Shown: one piece after another, positions 23,468 through 35,851 of the stretch
Layout of the letters: every line of letters starts with the position of its first letter
Numbering within the stretch: position 1 is the stretch's first letter
Source: Hypericum androsaemum
Taxonomy: Eukaryota > Streptophyta > Magnoliopsida > Malpighiales > Hypericaceae
Reading direction: 5' to 3'
Assembly (NCBI GenBank): GCA_963995505.1
Contig: OZ023184.1
Location: 15,188,228 to 15,252,227, forward strand
Length of the DNA: 64,000 bases
Notes under the pieces: model-generated
The model's database searches: none
What the model was told of the DNA's origin: nothing
The model's input: the letters and a program-made list of their open reading frames with translations, nothing else
Made by a program: the position numbers and the translations under genes

Positions 23468-24394
23468 ATGAACCCCAAATTCTTTCAAGACATGAACCCT
23501 CCCCCAACTGCCCCTCATCCTTCTTCCTTACCTGACCCACCAGACAATAGCCCTCCGACCACTGCACCCTCCTCTCCCACCCTACCACAACACCAGACAA
23601 CCCCTCTACCCACACTCAGCCCAGACACTAACCCGAACTGTTCCAACACCCATACACCTTCCACCCCGAGCCACCAGCCCTACCACTCTCCCAAGCGTTC
23701 CTACAAGAACTCAGTCCAGGACACTTCGAGCTCTCAACTTCCCATTGCCACTGACCCGGTAGAAGATTGGATAAGCATAGGTGCGGCAAATCTTGACACC
23801 AAGTCCAATCCATCCAAACCCTTGCTCAAACTCTCACAGTATGCTCGGGAGCAGATTGAGAAACCATGGAATTGCACTGCAATTATCAAGGTCCTTGATA
23901 AAGTTGTGGGTTATAGGGCCCTGTATAATAGGATCCTACAACTGTGGAATCCCTCGGCAGCTATACAACTGGTCGATCTCCCCCACAACCACTTTCTAGC
24001 GTGTTTCACCTCAGAATCGGACTTCAATAACGCTATCAAAGGCGGTCCTTGGTTAATACAAGATCATTATTTGACAGTCCGACCATGGAACAAGGCCTTC
24101 ATCCCACAAAATGAAGATGTATCATCTGCTAAGGTATGGATAAGGCTGCCCAATCTCCCTATTCAATACTACAACAACAATCTATTGTGTTGTATTACAA
24201 CAACGGTCGGGAAACTGATCAAGTTAAACCCGAATACCGCTGAAAAAATTCGGGGACACTTCGCCAGGCTTTGTATTGAGGTGGACCTCACGAAACCTTT
24301 GGTCGGAGAAATCCAGATATATGACGTTGATCAAAAAATCGAATACGAAGGCCTCCATGTCATTTGCTTTGACTGTGGCACTACGGCCATCTGA
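23468..24394 (+). pseudogene. LINE ORF1 (DUF4283 nucleic-acid-binding type)
   Basis: 308 codons: a Pro/Ser/Thr-rich N-terminus, then a DUF4283-like core (FTSESDFNNAIKGGPWLI, KVWIRLPNLPIQYY) and the conserved GHFARLCIEVDLTKPL. It runs into the start of a zinc knuckle, ICFDCG, then a stop, so the knuckle is cut after its first Cys pair. ORF1 proteins of this type bind the LINE RNA. Confidence 0.75.
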
Positions 24395-26417
24395 AGGAGT
24401 GCTGTCCGTGGAGAAGCCCGAACCGGAGAATGGAGATGGTAATTTGGAAGGTGGTGCGCCGCCGGTGCAACGAGGAAACCCTAGTTTAGTCCAAGAGGAA
24501 AACCCTAGTTTGGTTGATCAATACTGCCTAAGGGAAAATCTAGGCCCTTGGTCGTAACCAAAAAAGGAAAACCAGCTCGTCTGACAATGAAAGGTACATG
24601 AAACTTACATGCAAATAAGTTTAATGTGCTTTTTTAGGCTGACCTTGCTAATGCTGAGGTGGTAGAAGAGACAAGCCCTTCAATGGTCCCGCAAAAGGTC
24701 TTTACCAGCACTAGTCGTGGGAATTGTGAACCCAAGTAGCCAGCCCATATGAAAGCCCAGACTCCCCTCCAGGTGAAAACAAGCACCCGACAGAATAATA
24801 AACGGGCCCAAAATGATGGAGGCATATTGGAGGCCCGGTTATCTGAGGCTTTCACCTGGCTAAAAGACAAGAAGGAAAATAAGAACCCTAATTCCTCTCC
24901 TTCCATCCTCACCGAACCCCCCAGAGAAATCAACAATGGCTTCCTCAAGATCCCTCATCGTTACTCCGGCCAAACAGAACATGGCGGAGCCGGTGGCTGG
25001 GGTAAGCAGAGGCAACCATAACTCAGACCCACCGGATATAGCTCCGACCCAGGGAATTGATATGGAGTTAGATGGCACGGAGCAAGGGCCAGTCGAGATT
25101 CTCCCAGGAAGCCGTGGTGAATAGAGGTGCGAGCTGGAGGACCACCATGTCTAGGCAGATTAGACTGGTTAGCTCCCCCATAGTTCCCTATAACTCCCAT
25201 TTTATGGATTATAAGACCATCGTTTGGAATTGTTGTGGTGCTCAAAAACTGGGTTTTCTCCAAGAACTGAAATACCTAATTCGCCTTTACGGGGTGAGCC
25301 TTGTGGCATTGCTTGAGACCCAGATCAGTGGGAGATAGCCCGATAAAGTGTGCAAGGATATAGGTCTATGCTCATATAGAGTCGAGGCAGTTGGGAAGCG
25401 TGGTGGGATTTTGTTGCTTTGGGATGATAGAATGGGAATTAAAGTTCTAGTGTAGGAGGACCAGTTCCTGCATGTAGAGGTTTCATTTCAGGGGTTGGAT
25501 CCCTCCGTCTTGACGATTTTCTATGCACTCCCCTCTGTTAGTGGTCTGGAATAATATTGGAGTGACATCGAGGCACTAGCACCGCTCGATACAACCCCGT
25601 GGTTAATCACAGGTGACCTTAATGCCATTACAAAGTCGGATCAGAGGATGGGGGTTCGGGATGGCTCCAGGTCCAGGACAGATGCCTCCTCCATTAGATC
25701 AATCTTGTCGGGATGATTGATTTGGGCTTTATCGAAAGCCCCTTCACTTGGTCAAGAGGGACAGGGAATGGGGGTTGCGTCTCCAAGCGATTGGATAGGG
25801 CAATTTGCATTATGGCCTGGAGGACTAAATGGCCGGAAAGCACCGTGCACCACCTTGCACGATACCAATCCAATCATAGTCCTTTGCTTATTCACCTCTT
25901 CGATCAAGATAAGGGGAATAGAATCTGAAGACCATTTCGCTTCCTTGCGGCCTGGTTAACTCACCCCAGCTTCAAGAGGGTGGTACATACAAAGTGGGAT
26001 CTGGGTAGCGAGATTCATGAAGCTCTAGAAGTGTTAAAAGAAGAACTTCGCTCATGGAATATCAAAGTATTTGGGAACATCGAGCAACGAAAAAGGAAGT
26101 TGTTTGCCAGGCTATATGGTCTTCAAAAGGCCCTGGACAGAAATCCAAATAGGCTTATGAGATTGGATTCACAGCTGCGATCCGACCTGGATAAGGTCCT
26201 CCAGCAGGAAGAATTGACCTGGCTTCATAAATCCAAGGAGAATTGGATTTTGTGTGGTGATCGGAACACAAATTTTTTTCACACGTCTACAGCAATTAGG
26301 CATCGTCGAAATAAGATTGTGGCCTCCAAGATGAGAATGGCACTTGGGTTACGGAGAAAGATGAACTCGAGAACATAGCCCTCTCCTTCTTCCACAAACT
26401 TTATACAGCTGATAAGT

Positions 26418-27945
26418 GATGTACGAGAAATTGAAAATAATTAAAACACACAATAAAAAGTATAGTGAATAAGTAAGGTTCGTAACTGAGGGTTGGAACA
26501 CAAAATCTAGACAATCAATTATTTGTAGCGTGGTAACCAAAATTGTAAGAGAGTAAACAAGTTGTATGAAAATAAACAAAATTAGGGAATGTAAATAAAA
26601 GAGTTATGATTTGATGGAGACAAATGAGCACGATACCCTTATGGACTACCTATCTATGTCGAGACTATAGTTTTTCTGAAGCTCTAACTAGTACCTGGAG
26701 TGTTCTAGTGCATCACCCTAATGCTTCCGCTCATTAAGATGATAAAACTAAGCTAGAGTAGTTCACGATTACTAACTAACGCTTCCGCTCATTAATTAGA
26801 TCGAGAACTAAACTAAACTCAATTATGAAGTTAACTCCTAACGAGTTATTCCTTAGTATCAAGATTTCTCATTAATACCTTAAGACATGCCAATTGACTC
26901 TTCCGTTAATTCTAATGCCTTCCGGTCTATTATCATCAACTAACATCATAATCCAAGTGATCAAGTTAGATTAAACATTATGATCATCAATTGATAACTA
27001 CTACGAAAGATAATCAAACCATAGCCCAACATAGGCAAGTAATCACATAATTAGGGCATCGCAGAGAACTACTCGCTAAGCATAATCATAAAGTACATGA
27101 TATTAATAGAAGACATAATAATGAATAGCATAAAAGATAGAGATAGAGAAAGGTTAGTCATTCGAGCAAGCCTCGCCAATATCCTCCATATAGCTACCCA
27201 AAATCGTGACTTTATTAATGATCAAAAGTAGTCTCAATATATGGAATAATGTCTCCCATCCCCCTAAAACCTAAGAGGTAATGGCCTATATATAGCCAAG
27301 CATCTAACTAAAGAATAGGAAAAACCTAGAAGAGGTTAACCTAAACAAGAAGTCCTATGGCCCATCACAAGAGACCTAAAATAATGGAAATAACTAAAAC
27401 ATAATGTTGTAGAGTCAAAACAGAGGCCCAAAGTCGTAGCAAACCAAAATGGGGCAAAATTCTGTCTAAAAAGGAAGTTTGAATTTTCTGGATTTGGGAA
27501 ACCTGACGGGCGCCAGGTCAGATTTCTGTAACTCAATTGGCGCCCTCAAAGTATTTGGCGCTCGCCAGGGTCGATCAGCCTTGTCATATCTTTGTATTTT
27601 CCAATTTGGCTCTCTTCCGCTCGGAATTTGGTCTTGATTATAAAAGACGAAATGTAGATCTCTCTTCCAGCTTTCCAACGATGTCTTATTTGTTGTAATC
27701 CGATGCTCCATCTGAAAGTTGTGACTTTTGCAATATAGTCACTCGAAATTACCCCTTCAACGGCCTCCAATGAGCTTCACTTCCTATCACAAAATAAGAC
27801 AAAGGGTAGAAGTCTACTCCATGATCCATGACACAAATACATGAAAATAATATGAGACTTAACATAACTAGATAAAAACAACTAAAAACACGACTAAACA
27901 CAAGCGAAACACATAACGAATAGGTGAATGTTTACACACTCATCA
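26418..27945 (-). mobile_element. Solo LTR, probable Ty3-gypsy, inside the LINE
   Basis: Ends are TGATG and CATCA, flanked by a perfect 5-bp duplication ATAAG at 26413-26417 and 27946-27950. Removing it rejoins the LINE frame (HKLYTADK to QRTINALPMV). Read on the minus strand it begins TGATGAGTGTGTAAAC, similar to the LTR-like start at 39143. It has no internal genes, so it is an LTR left by recombination between two LTRs. Confidence 0.85.
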
Positions 27946-30460
27946 ATAAGCAAAGGACCATCAATGCCTTACCTATGGTATTGTTCCCTGATTGGACTAA
28001 GACAAAAATTGGGGAGATTACCAAACTAGTTCAGAGTCGGGAAGTTTATGATGCTATCTCTCGAATGGGGCCCTTGAAAGCCCCTGGATCCGACTGGTTC
28101 CAAGCCATCTTCTACCAATATTGTTGGGGGTTGGTGAAGAATAATCTGATTTCCTTTGTAAAAAAGGCATTTGTGACGGGTTTCATTCCCTCAAAGCTGA
28201 ACGAGATGCTCCTTGTACTAATTCCCAAAGTTGTAAGCCCAGAAGTTATTCAGCACTTTCGTCCCATAAGCTTATGTAATGTGGCCTACAAGGTGCTGAC
28301 GAAGATAATAGTAAGGAGGCTAAAGCACAAGCTCCCAGAATTGATCTCTCAAGCCCAAGGGAGTTTTGTGCCTGCCGCCAAATTGTAGATAATATAGTAA
28401 TTTTTCAGGAGGTAATCCATTCAATGAGGTCCAAATGGGGGAAGAAAGGTTGGATGGCGGTCAAGATTGACCTTGAGAAGGCATACGATCGGCTTTGGTG
28501 GGATTTTATTGAAGATACTCTTCGAGATGCTGGTCTACCTCAACAACTTTCTCAGCTTATTATGGCTTGTGTAAGCGGTACTAGCATGAAGCTGATTTGG
28601 AACGGGGAGGTGAGTGAAGAAATTCTCCCCACGTTTGAATTGAGCAGGGAGACCCCATGTCTCCTTACCTCTTCGTACTTTGTATGGAGAGATTAGTTTA
28701 TATGATCTATGTGGCCACTTTTACAAAGTCATGGAAGCCTATACAGATTGCACGTAATGCTCCGCTGCTGTCCCATTTATTATTTGCGGATGATATCATC
28801 CTTTTCGCGGAGGCCAGCTTGGAACAGGTGAAAGTCATGCAAGGGGTGTTGGATGCCTTCTGTGCTGTCTCGGGCCAGCGGATTAGTGCTCAAAAATCAC
28901 GTGTTTTCGACTCGAAGAATGTTGACAGGTCAACTTGTGCCCGGCTCAGCGAGAGGTTGGGAATTCAGATGACACAAGATTTGGGTAGATATCTTGGTAT
29001 CCCTCCTTTGCACTCGGGGGTGAACAAGGATACTTTTGCTCATATTCTTTCCAATGCCCAGTCCAGACTTGCTGGCTAGAAGGCAAAATAATTGTCTATG
29101 ACTGGGAGGGCCACACTAGTTCGATCTATCTTGGCCACAATCCCAACCTTCTCTATGCAGGTTGTTAAATTGCCAGCTGGCCTTTGTGCGAAGCTGGACT
29201 GCCTCAATCGTGGCTTTATTTGGGGGGACACAGAGTCTAGCCGTGGAGTCCACTTGGTCAAATAGAGCGAGGTCTACCTCTCACAGAGTATGGGAGGCCT
29301 GGGAATCTGTACTGCCCGGGGCTCGAACGAGGCGCTGTTGACAAAGCTTAATTGGCGCTTCCTCAATAGCAAGGACTCCCTTTGGGCATAAATATTGAAT
29401 CATAAGTATGTGAGGATTCCATTGCCAGGCCATCTCATTCCCCACCACATAAAGCAATCTGCTATCTGGGCTGGACCGGTCAAAATTGCTCCCGCCCTTC
29501 AGGCTGGTCTGAAGTGATCAATTGGGGACGGGTCAAAAGTACTTTTCTGGACTGATAATTGGCTATTGGATATGGGCCCTCTAATTCAGTACAGAACCCA
29601 GGTCCCGGTGATAGAGCTTTCGAAGAAGGTATGCGACTATTGGAATATGTCAAGAGGGTGGGATTGGGGTGGCCTCTCCTCCCTTTTGCCTGAAGAATGG
29701 TGGCTAGCACTCATCGCAACCTTTGTTAATGTACCAGGCGGTGTTGAAGACTCTATAACCTGGTGTCACACTTCAAATGGTGGTTTCACTGCAAAGTCTG
29801 CTTACTTGGAACTGCTTCCCCAGTATCGAGTAGCTCAGAACTCCTTCTTTGATTGGTCCCTGATCTGGAAAGTTAAAGCCCCTGAGAAGGTGAAGGTCTT
29901 CTTATGGAAGTGTGACAAAGGCAAACTCTTCACCAATGCTGAAAGATTTTGCCAGAAATGTGCTCATTCTCTGTATTGTCCCTCATGTAAAGATATCCCT
30001 GAGACGCTTACACACCTCCTCAGGGACTGCCCCCACTCCAGGTCTTTATGGCAAATCCTGGTCCCAACTGAGGAGCAATATATTTTCTTCAGATTGGAGC
30101 CTTCCTGTTGGGTGGAGAGCAACATCCGGGTATCTGTGATCTGATGGGAAGGTGTCGCATAGAATACGATGTTTACAATTACTGTCTGATGGTTGTGGCG
30201 ATGGAGAAACGACAACATCTTCAACTGACCCAACATACCTGTTGACCCAGTTGCCTTCATTTGCAACCAAGCAAAGGAGACAATGAAGGCCTGGAAGGAT
30301 CACAATCAGCTAATAAGTCAAAGAGCTGTGAGGTCAGAACAAACAACGTAGCGGAAGGCTCTGAATGACGATTGGCTGAAGCTAAACGTGGATGGCTTGG
30401 ACAAAGGGAACCCCAGAATAATAGGGGCTGAAGGTATCTTTAAGGACTCGACTGGTCAAT

Positions 30461-30477
30461 GGGGGGGGGGGGGGGGG
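30461..30477 (+). repeat. Poly-G run (17 G)
   Basis: Homopolymer of 17 G inside the LINE RNase H region; its length may be an assembly estimate. Confidence 0.8.
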
Positions 30478-30952
30478 CAGTTTGTCCAGATTACGGGCTA
30501 TTGCTCCTCCCTTGCTTTGGAGACTTGGGCCATTTGGAGAGGCCTACAGATAGCATGAGAGAAAGGTTGTAAGTAGCTGGTTGTGGAATCTGACTCACTA
30601 CTTGTAGTTTGTCAGCTTACCGAGGGCGTAGCGAGGGACCACCCGCTTTTGGCGGTTGTGATTAGTTGCCAGATTCTCATTCATCAGAACTGGCGTATTA
30701 AGATATCTCACTGCCTTAGGGAATGTAATAGTATAGCTGACTACTTGCCTAATTTGGCCCTGGATTTCCCAATTGGCCTGCATACCCTAGAGAACCCCCG
30801 GTCAGGTTGTACCCATTTGCTGCAGTTAGACTGCCCAGTTGCTTTATCTATGTAATCCTTATTCTCGATAAATAAACGAGTGCATGACACTTACCTTTTC
30901 CACCAAAAAAAAGAAAAGAAAAAGGAAATTAATTTCCTAAGGTTTTTTATTT

Positions 30953-32359
30953 GGGCAAATTACTCTCACGTCCCTGTCCTTTGGTCTCCCTCCCTCTAGG
31001 GTTCCTGACTTTTGGAAAAAGATTGTCCGGTCACTAAGTTTTGATGATAATAGACTCTCGGGTCCCTGGAGCCAGAATATTTCCTTTTCTCCGGTGAACC
31101 CCCACTTAAAATGACCAAAATACCCTCCTCACTTAAAAAATAAAAAATCTCTCTTTCTTTCTCTTTTCTTCTTCCCCACCCTCATCTTCTTCCTACCTTC
31201 CACCAAAATCCTAAACCTAAACTGAAGCTTCCTCTAAACAGATCTAAAGCCTCGAAACTTGAGCCTCAAAACATAATCGAAACAATCGAAATCAAGAACT
31301 TAAAAAAATGATCCATACCCAGGAGATTTAATTAATTGAAGCTTCCTCTAAACAGATATAAAGAACACAAATTGGAAGGTCAATGCAACCCAGAACCCAA
31401 ATTCACTTAAATTGAGCAAACCAAATGTTGACCCAATTGAAATCAATAAAAAAGTGGCCAAAAATGTAACTGAAAAAAAACTATGTTCTCTCTCCTCTGT
31501 ACTTCCATGGCAATGAGGGGGATTGGAAAAAAAATCTAAAAAAACTTTCCCCTGCTTGGTGGAACCTCTCTTCTTCTTCTTCCCGCTTCTCTCTGGTTTC
31601 TCTTCCGGCATTTTTCTTGGTATTTTAAGGCTCGGTGGTCAAATCCTTCTAGATAAGGTGACTCCTTGGGATCTCTGCCCTTCCCGTGGTCAGATCCTTC
31701 TAGATCGGTGCTCCCTCGACTGTCCCGATGCCTCTCGCTCTGTCTTCTCCGTACCCCGACTCTCAGCCATACGCCGTCCTCTGCTCGTCGCCATCCCCGG
31801 TCAGGTCTGATATTCTATCCTCGTCGTCTCCTCCCCGGTCCTCCTCCCCGCTGTCCAGTTATCCAGACTGCCGTCTTCCTTCCCGACGATCCCCCTAGCC
31901 CCGTTGTCGTCCACAGGCTGTCGTCCAGCTATCAGTTCCTACTGGTCTCGGTGAGAGCGCTCAAGTCAGTTTTGCAAGGGATTCTGCTCTCCACCGGGGG
32001 TGAGCTATACGTTCTTATTATTGTTCGAACATAGGTTTCAAAATTAGGGTTTGTTTAGATCTCGGTTCAGATCTAGAGACAATCAGTGTTGAAAATTAAG
32101 TTTTTAGAGAATAGAATTTTGTTCTTGGTGTTGGAGGTAGAAGATGGATAGGAAGAAGATGGAGAGAGAAGGAAAAGAAAAGATTTTTTTTAAGTTAGAG
32201 GGATATTTTGGTCATTTCAAGTGGGGGTTCACCGGTGTATATGAAATATTCTAGCACCAGGGACCCGGGAGTCTATTATCATCAAAACTTCAAAAAGTCA
32301 GGGACCCTAGGGGGAGGGTGACCAAAGGACAGGGACGGGGACGTGAGAGTAATTTGCCC
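30953..32359. mobile_element. Non-autonomous MULE-type transposon (copy 2)
   Basis: Same GGGCAAATTAC termini and 'tgatgataatagactctcgg' sub-terminal blocks as 4724-6054. Perfect 9-bp duplication TTTTTATTT at 30944-30952 and 32360-32368. It lies inside the right TIR of the old MULE: the left TIR shows the uninterrupted 'tgcaaaataaaaaatg' site. The interior differs from copy 1: a GC-rich stretch at about 31650-32010, and a direct repeat 'gaagcttcctctaaacagat' at about 31225 and 31338. No transposase. Confidence 0.9.
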
Positions 32360-32515
32360 TTTTTATTTTGCAGAGGGGTGTAATGGACTTTTTCTTATGA
32401 AAATTTTGGTTTTTGAATAACTCAGGATATATTTTGGGTATTTCTATAACACAAGATCACAAGTGCCTATTTTCAATAATACATGGTGCCTAAGTGTCTT
32501 TAACCCTTATTTTAT

Positions 32516-33102
32516 ATTATCTTTAAAAATCTGAGTAGAATCCATACAAGGTCTTATAAATTCAAATTAATGTTATTATTCTTATTTAAAATAAGTATCT
32601 CGTCAGAATTCAGGTTCTAGACCTAGTCAAAATTAACAAATTTTGAACCTATCGAGTCTAAATCGAGATAAATTCTCATAATCTAAATCCAATCATCATC
32701 TCGGCATAAAATTAAGAAACATGTAATCTAGATGTAATTGTTTGTTTATGCTAATTATTATCCGGACATCCACTAAGCCGACTAATTTCGGTTTGAGTCG
32801 GTGAAAATTTTAAAAAATAACAAAGTTCTCCAAACAAGTATTGGAGACATGTTGGCTAATCTAAAATAATGTCCTCATCAGTGGATTGAAGTGAATTGTT
32901 TTTTAGTTTCTCATTTCAAAATTCTAAGTGGACAAAGACCTTAATATGGCATCGACCGCACGTGAACCCGACACACATAATTCAACCAAGGGAGTTAACT
33001 GAGTGTGCTTAAAATATCAAAACAAAAAAATTGGTCTCCTATTGTATTCATGTTAAACAATATGATAACAGAGTCAAAATATGTCAAATTGCAATCTACT
33101 AA
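32516..33102. other. Intergenic AT-rich DNA
   Basis: Nothing supportable seen between the MULE complex and the start of the SUVH1 duplication. Confidence 0.4.
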
Positions 33103-34521
33103 GGTGAGTTCGAAAGTAGTATGTACTCGCTTGGTGGGTAAGATGTTAGGATCTTACTTAGTTTCCTAGAAATTGATGGGTCAATTTTTACTCTTTATAA
33201 AAATGAAAAATCTTGTTTAGAAGAAGAATAAAGCCCAAAACTGTTTAAAATTTGGAAGTTTAGAATAATCCATTTAAATTTAAACTCACAAAATATATAT
33301 AAAACTGCAAACTTCAGGATGACCTCAGATGTAATAAATACAAGTTTCAGGATGTATCAGTAATCTACCCCAAAGCACACTCCGCTCTCCTCCGAATAAA
33401 ACGGGAACCAAAACGCCCAAAACGGATATAGTTCCAGACTTCAGACCAAAAACCAAAACCCAAACCCAAATTGTCTCCCCTCAGCTGACCACTTGCCCGA
33501 AGACACTCACAGATCCGACCACCGACAAGGATCCCTCGCCGGACTAAGCTACGGGGTAAGAAGGATCGGTCAGTGATGACGTCACTCCTCAGACCCCTCA
33601 CCCCTCTTATTTTCTTTCTAGATGTTTAATTAGGGTTTCCGTTTGTCCACCATTTCGGATCCCCATTTCTTCTTCTTCTTCTTCTGTCTCGAACCAGGTT
33701 AACCCACGTCTCCATTTGTGTAAAGATTCAATCTTTTCGAAGGAATCAACTTCCAAAACTCTCAATTTGCGGTTTTTTCTTCTGGGTTTTTGCGTTTTTG
33801 TCCCCTTTGCCTCTGCGTGTTTATTGTGGTTATGGGTCTGATTAAACTTTGAAGGGCTTGTTTAATTGTTCAAGATGGGCCCTTTTCTGGATCTACTAAC
33901 TCCTAATTCCATTTGTTCTAGCTCCTAATTCCATTAATTTTTTTTCGCATTTGCTGAATTTGTTTGAACCCTAAACAAACGGAGCAGAAATCTTGGGTTG
34001 GGTTTGTAAGTTTTACTCTGTTTGCTTGTTGCAGGGATGCATTTGTTATTTCCTATATTTTAGCTTTATTTTTCGAGCATCTTAAACTCCCTTTGGGGGT
34101 TGTTCTCTCTGGTGATTGGATTCTATCTTTTCCAGAACAGTTTCTTGTGGTTGCACCTGGTCGAAGCAGGAAGAAAATCGGATGCTGATTGTGGGTAGCT
34201 GAGACTGACAAACTTGGAAGGAGTTCGTGGTTGTGGGTCTGGTTTAGTTGTTTTTAAGTGTTAGAGATGGAACAATCCCCGGCCCAAGGCACAAATCCTG
34301 CACCTGGCGCTGTTGAAAAGTCCAAGGTCTTGGATGTTAAGCCGTTGCGAACCCTAGTTCCGGTGTTTCCAGCTGCCCCTAATTTTACTTCAAATATAGG
34401 CCACCAGGCCTCTGCTCCATTTGTGTGTGTCTCCCCAAATGGTCCTTTTCCACCTGGGGTTGCTCCATTCTTCCCGTTTCATGGTGCCCCAGCTTCAGTT
34501 TCAGCTGCAATGCCGGTATCT
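33103..34521 (+). repeat. Partial segmental duplication of the SUVH1 5' region (copy B)
   Basis: It matches 43194-43415 plus 46290-47605 in the same orientation: upstream DNA, promoter, leader and the start of the coding region. Identity stops exactly at 'gccggtatct' (34512-34521; 47596-47605). Copy A was later split by a 2.9-kb MULE-like insertion that is absent here. Confidence 0.9.
33577..33584. promoter_or_regulatory. Palindromic TGACGTCA bZIP-type element (copy B)
   Basis: TGACGTCA within 'gtgatgacgtcactcctcag', about 690 bp before the truncated ORF. It is the classical core bound by plant TGA/bZIP factors, and is kept identically in the paralogous promoter at 46546. Confidence 0.5.
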
Positions 34522-34530
34522 AAAACTTAG
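34267..34530 (+). pseudogene. Truncated SUVH1-like ORF (N-terminal 87 codons)
   Basis: Begins MEQSPAQGTNPAPGAVEKSK and follows the full-length gene at 47348 closely as far as AAMPVS, then runs into unrelated sequence and stops after two codons. It has only the Pro/Ala-rich N-terminal region: no SRA, pre-SET or SET domain, so no methyl-DNA binding or catalysis is expected. The promoter and leader came with it, so transcription is possible. It is probably a duplication relic, but could give a short peptide or a non-coding RNA sharing about 1 kb with the intact gene. Confidence 0.8.
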
Positions 34531-35489
34531 ATTGATTATGTATAAATAGACCCAAACCGGTTGCGGATAGATGAGGATCTTCGGTCTATGCCGTGACAGT
34601 TGCAACAGGCCGTTCACCCTTACCTTGCCGATCCCGGTAATGACGCTATCTTCTTCTAGAACTTCTAATATTTATTTGAAGAAACCTGAATGGATGGATA
34701 GTTTTAATTCGAAAACCGAAGGGCGGAGATCTTCGCTGGGGCTGAAGGCGGCACTGGTGTTGTAGCATCCGGTGTACGCGGGAGTGCGCTTTTCTTCGAC
34801 TCATTGTACCCTTTGTTAGTATGATTGTGTGATTCTGATATTGTATTTGTAAGCACGAGAAATGAAATTGTTTGTAGTCTATGTAATAGTTTAGTTATTG
34901 GTATGAGCCGTTTCTTGTGATTCACAAAATAAACCTTCTTTACTATGATATGTTTAAACATGCATTTGAATGCTAAAATACGATTGTAACATTTTTGAAA
35001 TGAAACACTCCAATGTCTAATTTTTCGAACAACATATAATACAAGATAAACAGCTGAAAAAAAAAATTAAAATAAACCCAACCGCAGCTTAATCTCTTTT
35101 AACTATTACAATAGGCAACACAAGATCAAGATGGTTGCCTCCCTACATTTGATTAGACTTTCAAAGTCCTTGTGTGCTCGTGGTTACTAAGACAGATCGA
35201 ATTTTATCAATTCGGTTGCAACTTGTAAATGTATATTCGTGAGCTGCCATTGGAAAACATCATTTACAGACAACTAAATAATAAAAAAACTCATTTAGAT
35301 ACCACAAAATTTATAGAGCTACTCGTCCAATAGTCTCTAACAATTTGTTTGGAACCAATTCAGTTAAAAAAATATTCTATTTCTAATTCTTAATGGCAAT
35401 GGAAATAGAATCACTTTCCTATTTTGTTATTTGGAACCAAAACTTAAATATAGGAATTGTTTTGAACTTTTTACGACCCTTACAACTAA
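34531..35489. other. Junction DNA between SUVH1 duplicate and Harbinger element
   Basis: No clear gene. Around 34690-34810 a plus-strand peptide FAGAEGGTGVVASGVRGSAL looks codon-like but I cannot name it. 35334-35356 (tctctaacaatttgtttggaacc) is half of an imperfect inverted repeat with 42348-42370. Ends at target TAA (35487-35489). Confidence 0.4.
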
Positions 35490-35851
35490 GACTATCTGCA
35501 TCAGTGACCCTCCCACCCAGGGTCACAGAATAAACAATTAATTTCTCTCTCATCCATACACCATCCAACCCCATTATATATTTTTCTATCCACATCAACA
35601 ACCCAGGGTCACGGAATTAACAATTAATTTCTCTCTCATCCACATATTATCTACTATAATTTTTTATTTATATAAAAATTATAATTAATTTACGAAAATA
35701 ATTATTTATAATTATAACAAGAAAAAATAAAATTAAGTAACAAAATTAGTATTAAAAAGTTGCAATACAAAATTAAAAAAATACCTTAAATAAAAAATTA
35801 TAAATACGGAAGATGCAAATTATAAAATTAATCACGATCGTCGAATTTCTG

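Larger units (their letters stand above)
25190..30855 (+). pseudogene. LINE ORF2: endonuclease, RT, zf-RVT, RNase H
   Basis: Pieces in several frames. Endonuclease about 25201-25910 has VALLETQ, ITGDLNAI and SPFTWSRG, but the usual SDH is SNH (SNHSPLL), which would remove a catalytic Asp. RT about 27951-29080 has GPLKAPGSDWF, FRPISLCNVAYKVL, KIDLEKAYDRLWW and the catalytic LLFADDIILF. zf-RVT about 29830-30060 has APEKVKVFLWKC and ETLTHLLRDCPHSRSLW. RNase H about 30360-30790 has LKLNVDG and VVESDSLLVV. The RT is split by a solo LTR at 26418-27945. Confidence 0.8.
23258..30915 (+). mobile_element. Degraded L1-type LINE
   Basis: In order on the plus strand: ORF1 with DUF4283-like domain, apurinic endonuclease, reverse transcriptase, zf-RVT zinc-binding domain, RNase H, then a 3' tail ending in an A-rich run (about 30906-30930). 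Without the solo LTR inserted at 26418-27945 the element is about 6.1 kb, normal for a full-length plant L1. Many stops and frameshifts. I could not find a clear target duplication or the exact 5' end; the A-rich 3' end merges with the A-rich right TIR of the host MULE. Confidence 0.8.
9430..32506. mobile_element. Old MULE-like element expanded to 23 kb by nested insertions
   Basis: The outer TIRs begin GGGTTAAA. The left TIR is split by a copia element: 9430-9439 continues at 16778 as 'tacttaggtactttgtg'. The right TIR, read in reverse complement from 32506, is 'gggttaaagacacttaggcac', and homology continues for about 200 bp (shared 'aatacccaaaa', 'aaaattttcata', 'tctgcaaaataaaaa', 'attaatttcctttttctttt'). 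The right TIR is split by a second MULE at 30953-32359. Near-perfect 9-bp duplications flank it: taattttat at 9421-9429 and ttattttat at 32507-32515. The original interior seems to have been only a few hundred bp; the rest is Copia 1, Copia 2, a LINE and a solo LTR. Confidence 0.8.
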
